Notes: generated by a model not told the origin, from the letters alone. A stretch of 47,838 nucleotides of DNA from JAWXBK01 sp040878185 (GCA_040878185.1 JBBDMS010000065.1:1-47838), one strand, 5' to 3'. Positions 16,629-23,688 are shown, counted from the stretch's first letter. Translations and numbers: made by a program.

Positions 16629-17855
16629 CTATCGCGCGACCACCTGCCAGTTGCTTTGCAGGCCGCCTCTCATGTCACCGGGATTCCGGTCTTCGAAATA
16701 GGTATAGAGAGGCTGACCATTGTCGGCCCACTGGTTCGTGCCATCGGCGCGGGCGATCAGGGTCAGGTCGCCGCCGGTACGGGCGGTAACGCTGCCGAGA
16801 TACGGCCGGTAATAGCGGGCGCATTCGCCGTAGCAGTTGGACTGATTGCGAACGTCGCCCTGGTATGTGTAGAGCGTCAGACCGCGATTGGTGGAGAGAA
16901 GATCGCCGCTGCCGGTCTGGACCGTCTGGAACGACGCGTTATACGGCACCGCGACCGCGTGATAGGTCGGCTGATAGGTCGGGGTCGGCTGATAGGTTGG
17001 CTGAGGCGTCGTTGCCGGCTGGTAGATCACCTGGGTGGTCGGCTGGTATCCGTCGCGGATCACATTCCAGTTCTTGTGCGACGGGTCGTTGCCCTGCATT
17101 TCGCCGACGGCGGTGTCTTTGACGAAGGTATAGAGCGGCCGACCATTCTCGGCCCACTGCAACGTCCCGTCTCGCCGGGTAATGAGCGTGAGGTTACCGC
17201 TCGCATGGGAGTTCGCATTGCCCAGATAAGGCGGCCAGGTCTTGGCACAGTCGTTGTAGCACTCGGAATTGTTAAGCGAATCCTTTTCGTAAGTGTACAG
17301 CGTCTTGCCGGCGCTGGTCGCAAGGACGTTGCCGGTGCTGGTCGAATTCACGCGGAACGCGGAATTGAAGGGCACGGCGGCCGACGGCGCGGTGGCCGCA
17401 TTCGGCTCGTACACGACGCGCGATCCGTCACCAACCACGTGCCAGACATTGTTGTAGCCGTGTCCGCGGCTCTGGCCCGGAATCACATCGAGCGCATAGG
17501 TATAGAGCGGCCGGCCGTTCTCGGCCCACTGCATCGTTCCGTCATTGCGCGCGATGAGCGTCAGGCCGCCACTCGGCCGCGAACTCGAATTTGCAAGAAA
17601 CGGCTTCCAGTTCCGGGTGCATTCGCCATAGCAGGCGGACTGGTTGCGCGCGTCGACGTCATAGGTGTAAAGCGTCATGCCGCCGTTGGTCGCCAGCACG
17701 TTACCGCCGCTCGTCGACGTTACCGTGAACGAAGTATTCTGATTGCCGCTCGTCGACGTCGGCTGGTAGGTGTCAGCCTGCGCCGAATACGCGGCGAACA
17801 TAGCGATCGCGGAGATCGCCGCCATCTGGCGCCACGATCTCGATAAATTTTTCAT
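16629..17855 (-). CDS. Exported protein with three COG4315/PF03640 repeats
   Basis: A 408-residue exported protein. The signal peptide is MKNLSRSWRQMAAISAIAMF with a likely cut after AQA. Three copies of the lipoprotein_15 unit follow at about residues 45-155, 165-270 and 300-405. Each contains LYTY(D/E/Q)xD, a CYGEC or CYNDC pair, L(T/A)LI(A/T)R-DGTxQWA(E/D)NG(Q/R)PLYT and a final WxV. A proline/threonine/tyrosine-rich linker (QPTYQPTPTYQPTYH) separates units two and three. Unlike the neighbouring lipoprotein there is no lipobox cysteine, so it is probably soluble and periplasmic. I start at 17855 (AAAGGA eight bases upstream) rather than the upstream ATG. Function is unknown; the paired cysteines suggest disulfides or cofactor binding. 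Confidence 0.85.
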   Translation of the reverse strand: MKNLSRSWRQMAAISAIAMFAAYSAQADTYQPTSTSGNQNTSFTVTSTSGGNVLATNGGMTLYTYDVDARNQSACYGECTRNWKPFLANSSSRPSGGLTLIARNDGTMQWAENGRPLYTYALDVIPGQSRGHGYNNVWHVVGDGSRVVYEPNAATAPSAAVPFNSAFRVNSTSTGNVLATSAGKTLYTYEKDSLNNSECYNDCAKTWPPYLGNANSHASGNLTLITRRDGTLQWAENGRPLYTFVKDTAVGEMQGNDPSHKNWNVIRDGYQPTTQVIYQPATTPQPTYQPTPTYQPTYHAVAVPYNASFQTVQTGSGDLLSTNRGLTLYTYQGDVRNQSNCYGECARYYRPYLGSVTARTGGDLTLIARADGTNQWADNGQPLYTYFEDRNPGDMRGGLQSNWQVVAR

Positions 17856-17991
17856 CACATTTTCCTTTGGTCGGTTGGAAGGCGCCAAAAAACGGAAAGG
17901 CTGCCTTTCGTCCTTTTAGCGGGGCGGGGCACGCGCCGATGTTCAAAACGTGACAGTGGCGCGAGTCGTTGTTTTTGACGGAAGGCGCCAA

Positions 17992-18020
17992 TTGACGTTG
18001 GCGGCCCGGCTACCAATACT
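17992..18020 (+). promoter_or_regulatory. Candidate promoter of the Crp/Fnr gene
   Basis: TTGACG (17992-17997) is followed after 17 bases by AATACT (18015-18020), a fair match to sigma70 boxes, 33 bases before the start codon. It lies in the divergent space between the COG4315 protein and the regulator. Confidence 0.4.
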
Positions 18021-18052
18021 GACTAAATCGGGGCACGACTGGGAGGGGTGAA

Positions 18053-18769
18053 ATGGCGGGGCGAGTTGCGGCAGAGCGGTCGACAACAAGTCGAGCGAAG
18101 ACAGGTCGAGCGAAGACGACAAAGAAGGTAGCCGTAACGTTCGATCGCGAGACGTTTCTTTCCACGGTTGGCGCCGGGCGGAAGTCTGCGACGTACAAGC
18201 GCGGGCAGCCGATTTTCCGACAAGGCGACCCGGCCGATGCCGTATTCTACATCGAGAAGGGCAAGGTCCAGATCGCCGTTGTATCGGAACAGGGCAAGGA
18301 AGGCGTCATCGCCATGCTTGAGGCTGGCGAGTTTTTCGGCGAGGGATGCCTCGTCGGCCAACCTTTGCATCTGGCAACCGCGGCCGCGCTGGACGAATGC
18401 ACCATTGTCCGGATCGAAAAGGAAGCGATGATCCGCGAGCTGCATAGCAATCCAGAGTTCTCACAGGTTTTCACGGCATTCCTGCTGTCGCACAACGCAC
18501 AGATCGAGGCCGATCTGGTCGACCATCTGTTCAATTCCAGCGAGAAGCGGCTTGCGCGGGTGCTGCTGCTGCTCGCCAATTTCGGCAAAGACGGCAAACT
18601 CGAACCGGTCATTCCCCCGGTCAATCAGGAGCTGCTGGCGGCGCGCGTCGGTACGACGCGCTCGCGGATCAATTTCTTCATGAACAAGTTCCGCAAGCTC
18701 GGTTTCATTGAGTATAACGGTCACCTCAAGGTCCATTCCTCGCTGCTCAACGTGATCGTGCACGACTAA
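18053..18769 (+). CDS. Crp/Fnr family transcriptional regulator
   Basis: A 238-residue regulator. After a basic N-terminal stretch of about 40 residues comes a cyclic-nucleotide-binding-fold domain: YKRGQPIFRQGDPADAVFYI, GKVQIAVVSEQGKEGVIAML, GEFFGEGCLVG. A long dimer helix follows, and a winged helix near the C-terminus (ELLAARVGTTRSRINFFMNK). No cysteine cluster of the FNR type and no clear cAMP phosphate-binding Arg-Ser pair are seen, so the signal is unknown. Related alphaproteobacterial regulators of this type are often stress-linked. GGGAGG precedes the ATG. The downstream small genes on the same strand are possible targets. Confidence 0.88.
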   Translation: MAGRVAAERSTTSRAKTGRAKTTKKVAVTFDRETFLSTVGAGRKSATYKRGQPIFRQGDPADAVFYIEKGKVQIAVVSEQGKEGVIAMLEAGEFFGEGCLVGQPLHLATAAALDECTIVRIEKEAMIRELHSNPEFSQVFTAFLLSHNAQIEADLVDHLFNSSEKRLARVLLLLANFGKDGKLEPVIPPVNQELLAARVGTTRSRINFFMNKFRKLGFIEYNGHLKVHSSLLNVIVHD

Positions 18770-19136
18770 GGCTGGTTCGTGCCGGCCGTCGCCACGCGCG
18801 AGGCCGGCCCCCATCGATGGCGACCGCGGCTTTTTTCGCTTCGAACCATCGCGATCGCGAGGCACCGCCCGCGGCCGCCCAATCGCCCCGATCCTTACCG
18901 ATTTCCAACTCCCGCTGACCCCGCGTCGGGCGGATTTTATTTTTGCGCCCGGCGTCAGATTTTCCTGAAACCCCGGCGAATCCGCGGGCCAACGCGCTGC
19001 CTCCTCCTGTGCAATGCGGGACTCCCGACCTCCCGACGATCCACTACGATCCTGTTCCTGCCGGAGGAATCCGGACCCCTAGGCCCGGTGCCAACGGATG
19101 GGGCTGAAAGACGGGAAGTCAAGGAGGTAACAAACC
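18770..19136. other. Intergenic region, 367 bases
   Basis: I see no gene here. An inverted pair GCCGGCC...GGCCGGC just after the Crp/Fnr stop may form a hairpin but has no T-run. A TTTTATTTTTG patch near 18935 is the only AT-rich spot. The region ends in a perfect AAGGAGG ribosome binding site for the next gene. Confidence 0.4.
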
Positions 19137-19346
19137 ATGCAGCAACTTCATTTTGAGCATCGACAGGCGAACCGCGTGGTCGCCGTATTCGATGCCGGCA
19201 CCGCTATCTTCGAACTTCCGGAAGCTGCCACGCTCGAAAATCTCGCCGACCGCCTGGGGCATTTGAGCGAGTGGCGTGACGACGCGCTGCTCAGCGTGAC
19301 CGTCAAGATTGTCGACCCGGACCAGCGTTCGTCGCCGCGGATGTAA
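19137..19346 (+). CDS. Small conserved-looking hypothetical protein
   Basis: A 69-residue protein beginning MQQLHFEHRQANRVVAVFDA. It is predicted soluble, with an alternating beta/alpha pattern and an acidic middle (ELPEAATLENLADRLGHL). I do not recognise a characterised domain. The start is supported by an ideal AAGGAGG site nine bases upstream, which is the main reason to treat it as real. It lies 33 bases before another small gene on the same strand, so the two are probably co-transcribed. Confidence 0.65.
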   Translation: MQQLHFEHRQANRVVAVFDAGTAIFELPEAATLENLADRLGHLSEWRDDALLSVTVKIVDPDQRSSPRM

Positions 19347-19379
19347 GCGAAGCGCGCAGCGTCGAAGAAGGGAATTTTT

Positions 19380-19640
19380 ATGATCAATGAAAATCTGGCA
19401 AACATGCCGATCGACATGTCGGCGCGGCGAATCCGGATCAGTGCCGCGGCCATGCAACTCGTTGCCGATCTCGATGGGCGTTACGTGGAGCTGCATGTCA
19501 TCACGAGTACCGGTCAGACAGTGGCCATCACCTGTGGCAACGATTCGATTTTTGAGATTCAGCGGCACATCGAGCAGATGGCCGAGGAGTGCCCGGAGAT
19601 TGCGTCCTGGGCCGCGCAGGAAAGGTCGGACGCGCGCTAG
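19380..19640 (+). CDS. Small hypothetical protein
   Basis: An 86-residue soluble protein (MINENLANMPIDMSARRIRI...). A predicted beta-rich centre (YVELHVITSTGQTVAITCG) is followed by an amphipathic helix (FEIQRHIEQMAEECPEIASW). I recognise no family. AAGGG lies seven bases before the ATG. It may share a transcript with the preceding small gene, and both lie downstream of the Crp/Fnr regulator. Confidence 0.6.
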   Translation: MINENLANMPIDMSARRIRISAAAMQLVADLDGRYVELHVITSTGQTVAITCGNDSIFEIQRHIEQMAEECPEIASWAAQERSDAR

Positions 19641-19670
19641 GAGCCGTCCGCCAACGACCAGGGGACCTGT

Positions 19671-19699
19671 CCGCCACGACATAAACGGCACCGTGGCGG
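19671..19699 (+). terminator. Stem-loop after the small gene pair
   Basis: CCGCCACG and CGTGGCGG form a perfect eight-base stem with a 13-base loop. No T-run follows, so this may be an mRNA-stabilising or weak termination hairpin. Confidence 0.35.
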
Positions 19700-19792
19700 T
19701 ACCGGAGGGCACACCCGCCCTGCTGCGTCGATGGCGCACAGACATTCACACCGACCTCGAACGGTGGCGAGCCGAAGGAACTGGAGATTTTT

Positions 19793-19975
19793 ATGCATTT
19801 TTTGCTGATCGTTATGCTGGCGCTGCTGGTCGCCGGTTGCCTGCCGATCTGGCCGCACGAGATCGATTGGGGCTTCTTTCCCGCCGGCCTCGCCATCATT
19901 CTGATCGGCTTGATGGTGTTGCTGCTCGTCCGGGGAGTAAAGCAATCGCTGCGCGCGCGGGACACAAGTATCTGA
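19793..19975 (+). CDS. DUF3309-like small membrane protein
   Basis: A 60-residue protein with two hydrophobic segments around a central LPIWPHEIDWGFFPAGLA. This matches the DUF3309 pattern (leucine-rich helix, LPxWPxS, WGYxPSG, second helix). The first helix ends in LLVAGC, which also looks like a lipobox, but the family is normally a small two-helix inner-membrane protein. CTGGAG precedes the ATG. DUF3309 genes often lie near envelope-stress genes, consistent with the entericidin and CsbD remnants that follow. Function is unknown. Confidence 0.72.
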   Translation: MHFLLIVMLALLVAGCLPIWPHEIDWGFFPAGLAIILIGLMVLLLVRGVKQSLRARDTSI

Positions 19976-20008
19976 GAGTGTCGGCGAGCAATACCAATTT
20001 GAAAAACC

Positions 20009-20073
20009 GTTATTCGGGCGATTATTCAGAATAACAGTCATTATTACATTGCATTACAAGATACTATTGTAAT
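20009..20073. repeat. AT-rich pair of inverted repeats before the entericidin gene
   Basis: Two perfect seven-base inverted repeats occur in an AT-rich island. GTTATTC (20009-20015) pairs with GAATAAC (20029-20035), and ATTACAA (20053-20059) pairs with TTGTAAT (20067-20073). The first may terminate the DUF3309 transcript. The second is in operator position for the entericidin-like gene. Confidence 0.4.
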
Positions 20074-20091
20074 TCGGCCTCCCGTTCCCAC

Positions 20092-20319
20092 ATGCAGTCG
20101 TCGGGCATTGCCGCTTTTCTTCTGCCGGCATCGCTCCAGCCCACAATCACAGAAGCCATTGAGGCTCTCATACGCAATAAACTTGCAACGATTTTTGTCG
20201 CCCTGCTCGTCCTGTCGGGCGGCGCCGTCGTCAGCGCGTGCAACACCACCGCAGGCGCCGGTAAAGACATTTCCGCAGCCGGTCGCGCGATCAGCAACAC
20301 CGCCGAATCTGCGCGTTGA
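20092..20319 (+). CDS. Entericidin A/B family small lipoprotein, start codon doubtful
   Basis: The recognisable part is residues 27-75: IRNKLATIFVALLVLSGGAV, lipobox VSAC, then NTTAGAGKDISAAGRAI, the entericidin signature. Entericidins are short (about 45 residues) membrane lipoproteins linked to stationary-phase or envelope stress. The family start would fall exactly at 20170, where the codon is ATA instead of ATG, with GAGG upstream. The only standard in-frame start is the ATG at 20092, which adds 26 residues that would spoil the signal peptide and has no good ribosome site. Either the start codon is mutated, a non-standard start is used, or the long form is made. Confidence 0.6.
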   Translation: MQSSGIAAFLLPASLQPTITEAIEALIRNKLATIFVALLVLSGGAVVSACNTTAGAGKDISAAGRAISNTAESAR

Positions 20320-20331
20320 ACTCGGCGTCGA

Positions 20332-20558
20332 TTGCGTGCGTGCATCGAACTCCGCTTCAAGACGGGAGACACCATCATTGACAAGAACCGGATCGACGGA
20401 TCGCTGAAACAGGCAGCCGGCAGCATTCAGGAAGCCGCCGGCAAGGTCACGAACGATCCCGTGATGCAGGCGAACGGCGCCGTCCTGAAGGCCGAAGGCA
20501 AAACGCAAAGGCCTTCGGCAACTTGAAGGACAGGATTCGCGAGTATTTCAGATGGTAA
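20332..20558 (+). pseudogene. CsbD family gene, frameshifted and lacking a standard start
   Basis: The CsbD family (small general-stress proteins of unknown mechanism) is recognised from DKNRIDGSLKQAAGSIQEAA and GKVTNDPVMQ. Two defects are visible. The family start would be at 20374-20379, where the codons are ATC ATT, not ATG; GGGAG lies just upstream. At 20506-20511 an A-run is one base short (CAAAGG where CAAAAGG would restore the frame). The first frame therefore ends early at 20526, while the usual tail KAFGNLKDRIREYF continues in the next frame to 20558. A homopolymer sequencing error could explain the second defect but not the first. Confidence 0.65.
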
Positions 20559-20729
20559 TCTTTGAATGCCTGGCGGACCGCCGCGAGTGGCTGCCCGCTT
20601 CCAGCAACCAGACCGGCACGCTTTCCATCCGCTGCGCGTCGCGCGCGCCGCTGTCGTGAAAGGCTTCCGGCACGGCCGGCTTGCGATGACGCCGATGAAA
20701 TTCGATGCCGGCGGTTGCTGATCCCGGAC
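20559..20729. other. Short gap without a confident gene
   Basis: One minus-strand frame stays open from the end of doxX, but it has no start or ribosome site of its own and no family I recognise. I leave it unassigned. Confidence 0.3.
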
Positions 20730-21200
20730 TCACGCATTGCGCTGGGTCCGCCTCGCGATCAGCGCGTCGATCGAGATCGCGCCGGCACCGCGCGCGAGCA
20801 GCAGCAACAGCAGTGCAGCCCATATCGTGTGGTCGATCCAGCTCGACGGGTAGACGAAGAGCTGGATGACGATCGTCATCGCCAGCATCGGCAGGACGGC
20901 AATTCGTGTCGCCAAACCGAGCACGAGCAACACCGGGCAAACGAGTTCGCAGCCGGTCGCGAGCCAGGCCGCGATTTCCGGCGGCAGGATCGGCACGCGA
21001 TACTCTTCCTCGAACAGCGAGATCGTCGTCGGCCAGCTCTCGAGCTTGGTCAGGCCCGAGCGGAAGAAGACTGTCCCGATCCCGATGCGCGCCAGTAGCA
21101 GCGGCAGCGACAGCGGAATGCGTTCGGCCGCCGCGATCGCGCGCGCCGGCAGTCCGGTGCCGTTCGCCGCCGTCGAAATCTGCCTGTCACTGACGCTCAT
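20730..21200 (-). CDS. DoxX family membrane protein, bufferin-locus type
   Basis: A 156-residue membrane protein with four predicted helices. The DoxX/DUF417-like core reads LLLARIGIGTVFFRSGLTKL, then LATGCELVCPVLLVLGL and a final helix WIDHTIWAALLLLLLARGAG. DoxX proteins are small inner-membrane proteins that commonly accompany bufferin genes (the BufD position). I chose ATG 21200, preceded by AGGGG, over the upstream ATG at 21257. It lies downstream of bufA1 on the same strand, separated by 179 bases that contain a palindromic repeat. In typical loci bufB and bufC occupy that position. Confidence 0.85.
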   Translation of the reverse strand: MSVSDRQISTAANGTGLPARAIAAAERIPLSLPLLLARIGIGTVFFRSGLTKLESWPTTISLFEEEYRVPILPPEIAAWLATGCELVCPVLLVLGLATRIAVLPMLAMTIVIQLFVYPSSWIDHTIWAALLLLLLARGAGAISIDALIARRTQRNA

Positions 21201-21307
21201 GATCGGTGCCCCTGTCTGCGATCGTTCAATCGCCCGGTTCAGTTGCGCGCGATCCATTCGCTCGCGATGCCGCCGTCCCCGTGCTGCGTCATCGCGTCAT
21301 CGCCTTT

Positions 21308-21333
21308 CCCTCTCCTCCGAATCGGGGAGAGGG
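21308..21333. repeat. Palindromic repeat between bufA1 and doxX
   Basis: CCCTCTCC and GGAGAGGG form an eight-base stem with a ten-base loop. It belongs to the same G/C palindrome family as the copies at 4.5, 41.6 and 47.8 kb and may attenuate readthrough from bufA1 to doxX. Confidence 0.6.
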
Positions 21334-21379
21334 CGATTGGCGAGCGGATCGTCTATTTCGGATGCGCTGTTGTCGCCTT

Positions 21380-21637
21380 CTACGATTCCTTCACCATGCC
21401 GCCGGCGATCTTTTCGCAGGTGCCGGCTGGCACGAAGATCCAGGCATCTTCCTGATTGTCCTGCGTCGCCGTGCCGGCACAGGACGACGTTGCGGTCTGG
21501 CAATCGTTCTTGCCTGCGGCTGCGACGCCGTAGCATTTCTCGTTCTCGCCCTCAGCCAGCGCCGCGGTTGCGGCAACGGCAATCGGCAAGGCGAGAGCGG
21601 CGGCGAGCGCCGAGGCGATGAGCGATTTCGAGTTCAT
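21380..21637 (-). CDS. bufA1: BufA1 family bufferin precursor (DUF2282)
   Basis: An 85-residue exported peptide. The signal peptide (SLIASALAAALALPIAVAAT, cut near ALA-EG) is followed by a core with four cysteines in the DUF2282 pattern: EKCYGVAAAGKNDC, SSCAG and PAGTCEKIAGG. DUF2282 proteins are bufferins, ribosomally made metallophores whose cysteines are converted to heterocycles by an MNIO enzyme (DUF692, BufB) with BufC, and which bind copper in the periplasm. Neither partner is next to this gene. AAAGGG lies upstream of the ATG. A GTAACCTTT...CGAACCT promoter-like element lies about 80-106 bases upstream. It is divergent from the SigF-like sigma factor gene. Confidence 0.88.
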   Translation of the reverse strand: MNSKSLIASALAAALALPIAVAATAALAEGENEKCYGVAAAGKNDCQTATSSCAGTATQDNQEDAWIFVPAGTCEKIAGGMVKES

Positions 21638-21717
21638 GCGGAGGCCCTTTCGTTGCGGCGATATGACAGAGATCCCTGACCCAGGACGGGCCCGGGATGC
21701 CTGCCGATATCCAGAGG

Positions 21718-21743
21718 TTCGCCGCGACCGACGGAAAGGTTAC
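21718..21743 (-). promoter_or_regulatory. Probable SigF-type promoter of bufA1
   Basis: On the minus strand GTAACCTTT (from 21743) is followed, 16 bases after the GTAACC, by CGAA (21721-21718), which continues as CGAACCT. The same two blocks stand before bufA2 at 23308-23332. GTAACC is a typical ECF sigma -35 form. The assignment to the adjacent sigma factor is inference. Confidence 0.6.
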
Positions 21744-21847
21744 CCCCGAAATCGGTTGCGCGGCACCGGGCGCGCCCTAGACTCCGGGCGCCGGTGGCCC
21801 GAATATTTTCGTGGCCCCGGCGAGAGCCTGAACCGAGAGCCTGCCTT

Positions 21848-22570
21848 ATGTCTTCCGACCCGCGCGGACGGGTTGCGCCGCTCGCAACCGCCGTCCAGTC
21901 CGACGCTCTTCCGGGCGCCGCTCCCGGCGCGACGGCCGGGCGCGCAATGAAGGGCGCGCGCGATGCGGTGGCCCCGCGCGATACAGCGGACCGCCCGGAT
22001 CGCTACGAGCAGGATCGCTACGAGTTCGACTGGTCGGTACTGATGGCGGAAGCGCAGACGGGCGACGAGCGCGCCTATCGCTGCCTGCTCGAGGCGATCC
22101 TGCCCTATCTGCGCGCGATCGCCGCACGGGTTCACCGCAATCCGAGCGATGTCGAGGATGCGGTGCAGGATATCCTGCTGACCCTGCACACGATCCGGCA
22201 CACCTACGATCCGGCGCGACCGTTCGGCCCCTGGCTGGTCGCGATCGCCAACCGGCGCCTGATCGACCGGCTGCGCCGCCACGGCCGCAGCCGCGCGCGC
22301 GAGACGGCGCTCGACGGTCAGGGCGAAACCTTTTCGGCATCCGAAGCGAACCTGTACGCAGACGTTATGGAGCGTCGCGCGCTGGAGGCGGCCGTCGCGG
22401 GCCTGCCGCCGCGCCAGCGCGAGGCCATAACCCTGCTGAAACTGCAGGAAATGTCGCTGAAAGAGGCAGCCGCCGCGAGCGGCATGTCGGTCGCCGCCCT
22501 GAAAGTCTCGGTGCATCGCGGCGTCAGGACATTGCGAAAACTCTTGCCGACCCGGAGCGAGGAACAGTGA
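21848..22570 (+). CDS. sigF: ECF RNA polymerase sigma factor, SigF type
   Basis: A 240-residue sigma factor. After about 55 low-complexity residues, region 2 reads AYRCLLEAILPYLRAIAARV, DVEDAVQDILLTLHTI and PFGPWLVAIANRRLIDRLRR. Region 4 reads LPPRQREAITLLKLQEMSLK and GMSVAALKVSVHRGVRTLRK. This is the ECF group that pairs with the membrane anti-sigma NrsF (DUF1109), known from Caulobacter as a chromate/cadmium and copper-type stress regulon controlling bufferin loci. The stop overlaps the GTG start of nrsF by four bases (GTGA), so the two are translationally coupled. The start at 21848 is uncertain: no strong ribosome site is seen, and a later start near 21947 is possible. Confidence 0.88.
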   Translation: MSSDPRGRVAPLATAVQSDALPGAAPGATAGRAMKGARDAVAPRDTADRPDRYEQDRYEFDWSVLMAEAQTGDERAYRCLLEAILPYLRAIAARVHRNPSDVEDAVQDILLTLHTIRHTYDPARPFGPWLVAIANRRLIDRLRRHGRSRARETALDGQGETFSASEANLYADVMERRALEAAVAGLPPRQREAITLLKLQEMSLKEAAAASGMSVAALKVSVHRGVRTLRKLLPTRSEEQ

Positions 22571-23253
22571 TCACGACGCCGCAGCTGATCGATTCCCTGG
22601 TCAGGGATCTGCCCCCGGTGCGGCCGCTGCGCCGGCCGGTGCTGCGCTGTGCGATCTGGCTCGCGCTGGCGGCGATCGTCGTCGGCCTGGTCGCCCTCGT
22701 GCACGGCGTGCGGCCCGATCTCGCCGAAAAGATCGCGCAGCCGGGCTACCTCGTCGCCATCGGTGCGGCGCTGGCAACCGGCATCCTCGCCGCGATCGCC
22801 GCCTTCCTGGTCAGCCTGCCGGATCGCTCGCGCTTCTGGCTGCTGCTGCCGGTGCCGACGCTCCTTCTCTGGATGACGACGCTCGGTCACCAATGCCTGA
22901 CCGACTGGGTCGCCGCGGCCCCGGATGGCGGCACCATGCCCGGCGCCACCGCGAAATGTTTCATGACGCTGGTGACGACCGGCCTGCCGCTGCAGATCGC
23001 CTTGCTCATCATGCTCCGTTATGCAGCGCCGCTGCGGCCGCTCTCGGTCGCCGTGACCGGCGCGCTTGCCATTGCCGCCCTCACTTGTGCCGCCCTCCTG
23101 GTACTGAACCGGGATCTCGACGCGACAGCGCTGGTGGTGATGTCCAACCTGGCGATGGCCACCCTGATGCTGGGGCTCGCGCGCCTGTTCGCACCGAAAT
23201 TCTTCGTTCGCGGCCCGGAAGCAAGCGGGGCAACGGCCGGTCGCGCGGCCTAG
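22567..23253 (+). CDS. nrsF: NrsF anti-sigma factor (DUF1109)
   Basis: A 228-residue membrane protein with six predicted helices: CAIWLALAAIVVGLVALV, YLVAIGAALATGILAAIAAF, FWLLLPVPTLLLWMTTL, MTLVTTGLPLQIALLIML, VAVTGALAIAALTCAALL and TALVVMSNLAMATLMLGL. It matches DUF1109/NrsF, which holds SigF at the membrane and releases it under heavy-metal or oxidative stress. Two cysteines at residues 110 (LGHQC) and 131 (ATAKC) lie in the stretch between helices three and four, where the conserved sensory cysteines of NrsF sit. It starts with GTG inside the sigF stop and is followed by bufA2. Confidence 0.88.
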   Translation: MITTPQLIDSLVRDLPPVRPLRRPVLRCAIWLALAAIVVGLVALVHGVRPDLAEKIAQPGYLVAIGAALATGILAAIAAFLVSLPDRSRFWLLLPVPTLLLWMTTLGHQCLTDWVAAAPDGGTMPGATAKCFMTLVTTGLPLQIALLIMLRYAAPLRPLSVAVTGALAIAALTCAALLVLNRDLDATALVVMSNLAMATLMLGLARLFAPKFFVRGPEASGATAGRAA

Positions 23254-23290
23254 GCCGGCCCCATCATTTTTCCCCGTTATCTTTGCGCCC

Positions 23291-23332
23291 GTAACCTTTG
23301 CCGGGGCGTAACCTTTGTACCGGGCGGGCGAA
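23291..23332 (+). promoter_or_regulatory. Probable SigF-type promoter of bufA2 with doubled -35 block
   Basis: GTAACCTTTG occurs twice, at 23291-23300 and 23308-23317, 17 bases apart. The second copy is followed, 15 bases after its GTAACC, by CGAACCT starting at 23329. The first has CGTAACC at -10 spacing and may be an activator site or an old promoter. The start codon of bufA2 is about 43 bases downstream. Confidence 0.6.
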
Positions 23333-23374
23333 CCTTGAAAATACTGCAATAACTTTGTCCAAGGGAGCTTCACC

Positions 23375-23641
23375 ATGACTGCCATTCGCAAGACGACCGG
23401 CTTCGTTCTCGCCGCCGCCGCCGCCACGATGTTCGCGGCCGGCGCACTGACCCTCGCACCCGCCCCGGCGGCCGCGGAAGGCGTGAAATGCGCCGGGATC
23501 AACAGCTGCAAGGGCCACAGCGAGTGCGCGACCGCATCGAGCTCGTGCAAGGGCCAGAACGCCTGCAAGGGCCAGGGCTGGACGTCGGCCGAGAGCGCGG
23601 ACGCCTGCACCGAAGCCGGCGGCACGGTCGTCGAAGGCTAA
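23375..23641 (+). CDS. bufA2: BufA2 family bufferin-type metallophore precursor
   Basis: An 88-residue exported peptide. After a signal peptide (TTGFVLAAAAATMFAAGALT, cut near AAA-EG) comes a cysteine-rich core with regularly spaced motifs: VKCAGINSCKGHSEC, SSSCKGQNACKGQGW and a final DACTEAGG. The NSCKG/NACKGQG repeats are the signature of BufA2-type bufferins, substrates of MNIO (DUF692) enzymes. No MNIO gene follows; a hairpin terminator and a convergent permease gene come next. AAGGGAG precedes the ATG. It lies 121 bases after nrsF, with its own promoter-like element between them. Confidence 0.85.
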   Translation: MTAIRKTTGFVLAAAAATMFAAGALTLAPAPAAAEGVKCAGINSCKGHSECATASSSCKGQNACKGQGWTSAESADACTEAGGTVVEG

Positions 23642-23688
23642 GCGAGTCCGATCAAGCTTTCGTTATCGATCGGCGTTACCGATTGGGG

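Noticed and set aside
19387..20034. Plus-strand 215-codon open frame over the small genes at 19.4-20.0 kb
   Set aside because: It overlaps two better-supported small genes with good ribosome sites and reads as Arg-rich sequence.
21308..21333. Hairpin between bufA1 and doxX as a simple intrinsic terminator
   Set aside because: No T-run follows on either strand, and the sequence matches the dispersed repeat family, so I list it as a repeat.
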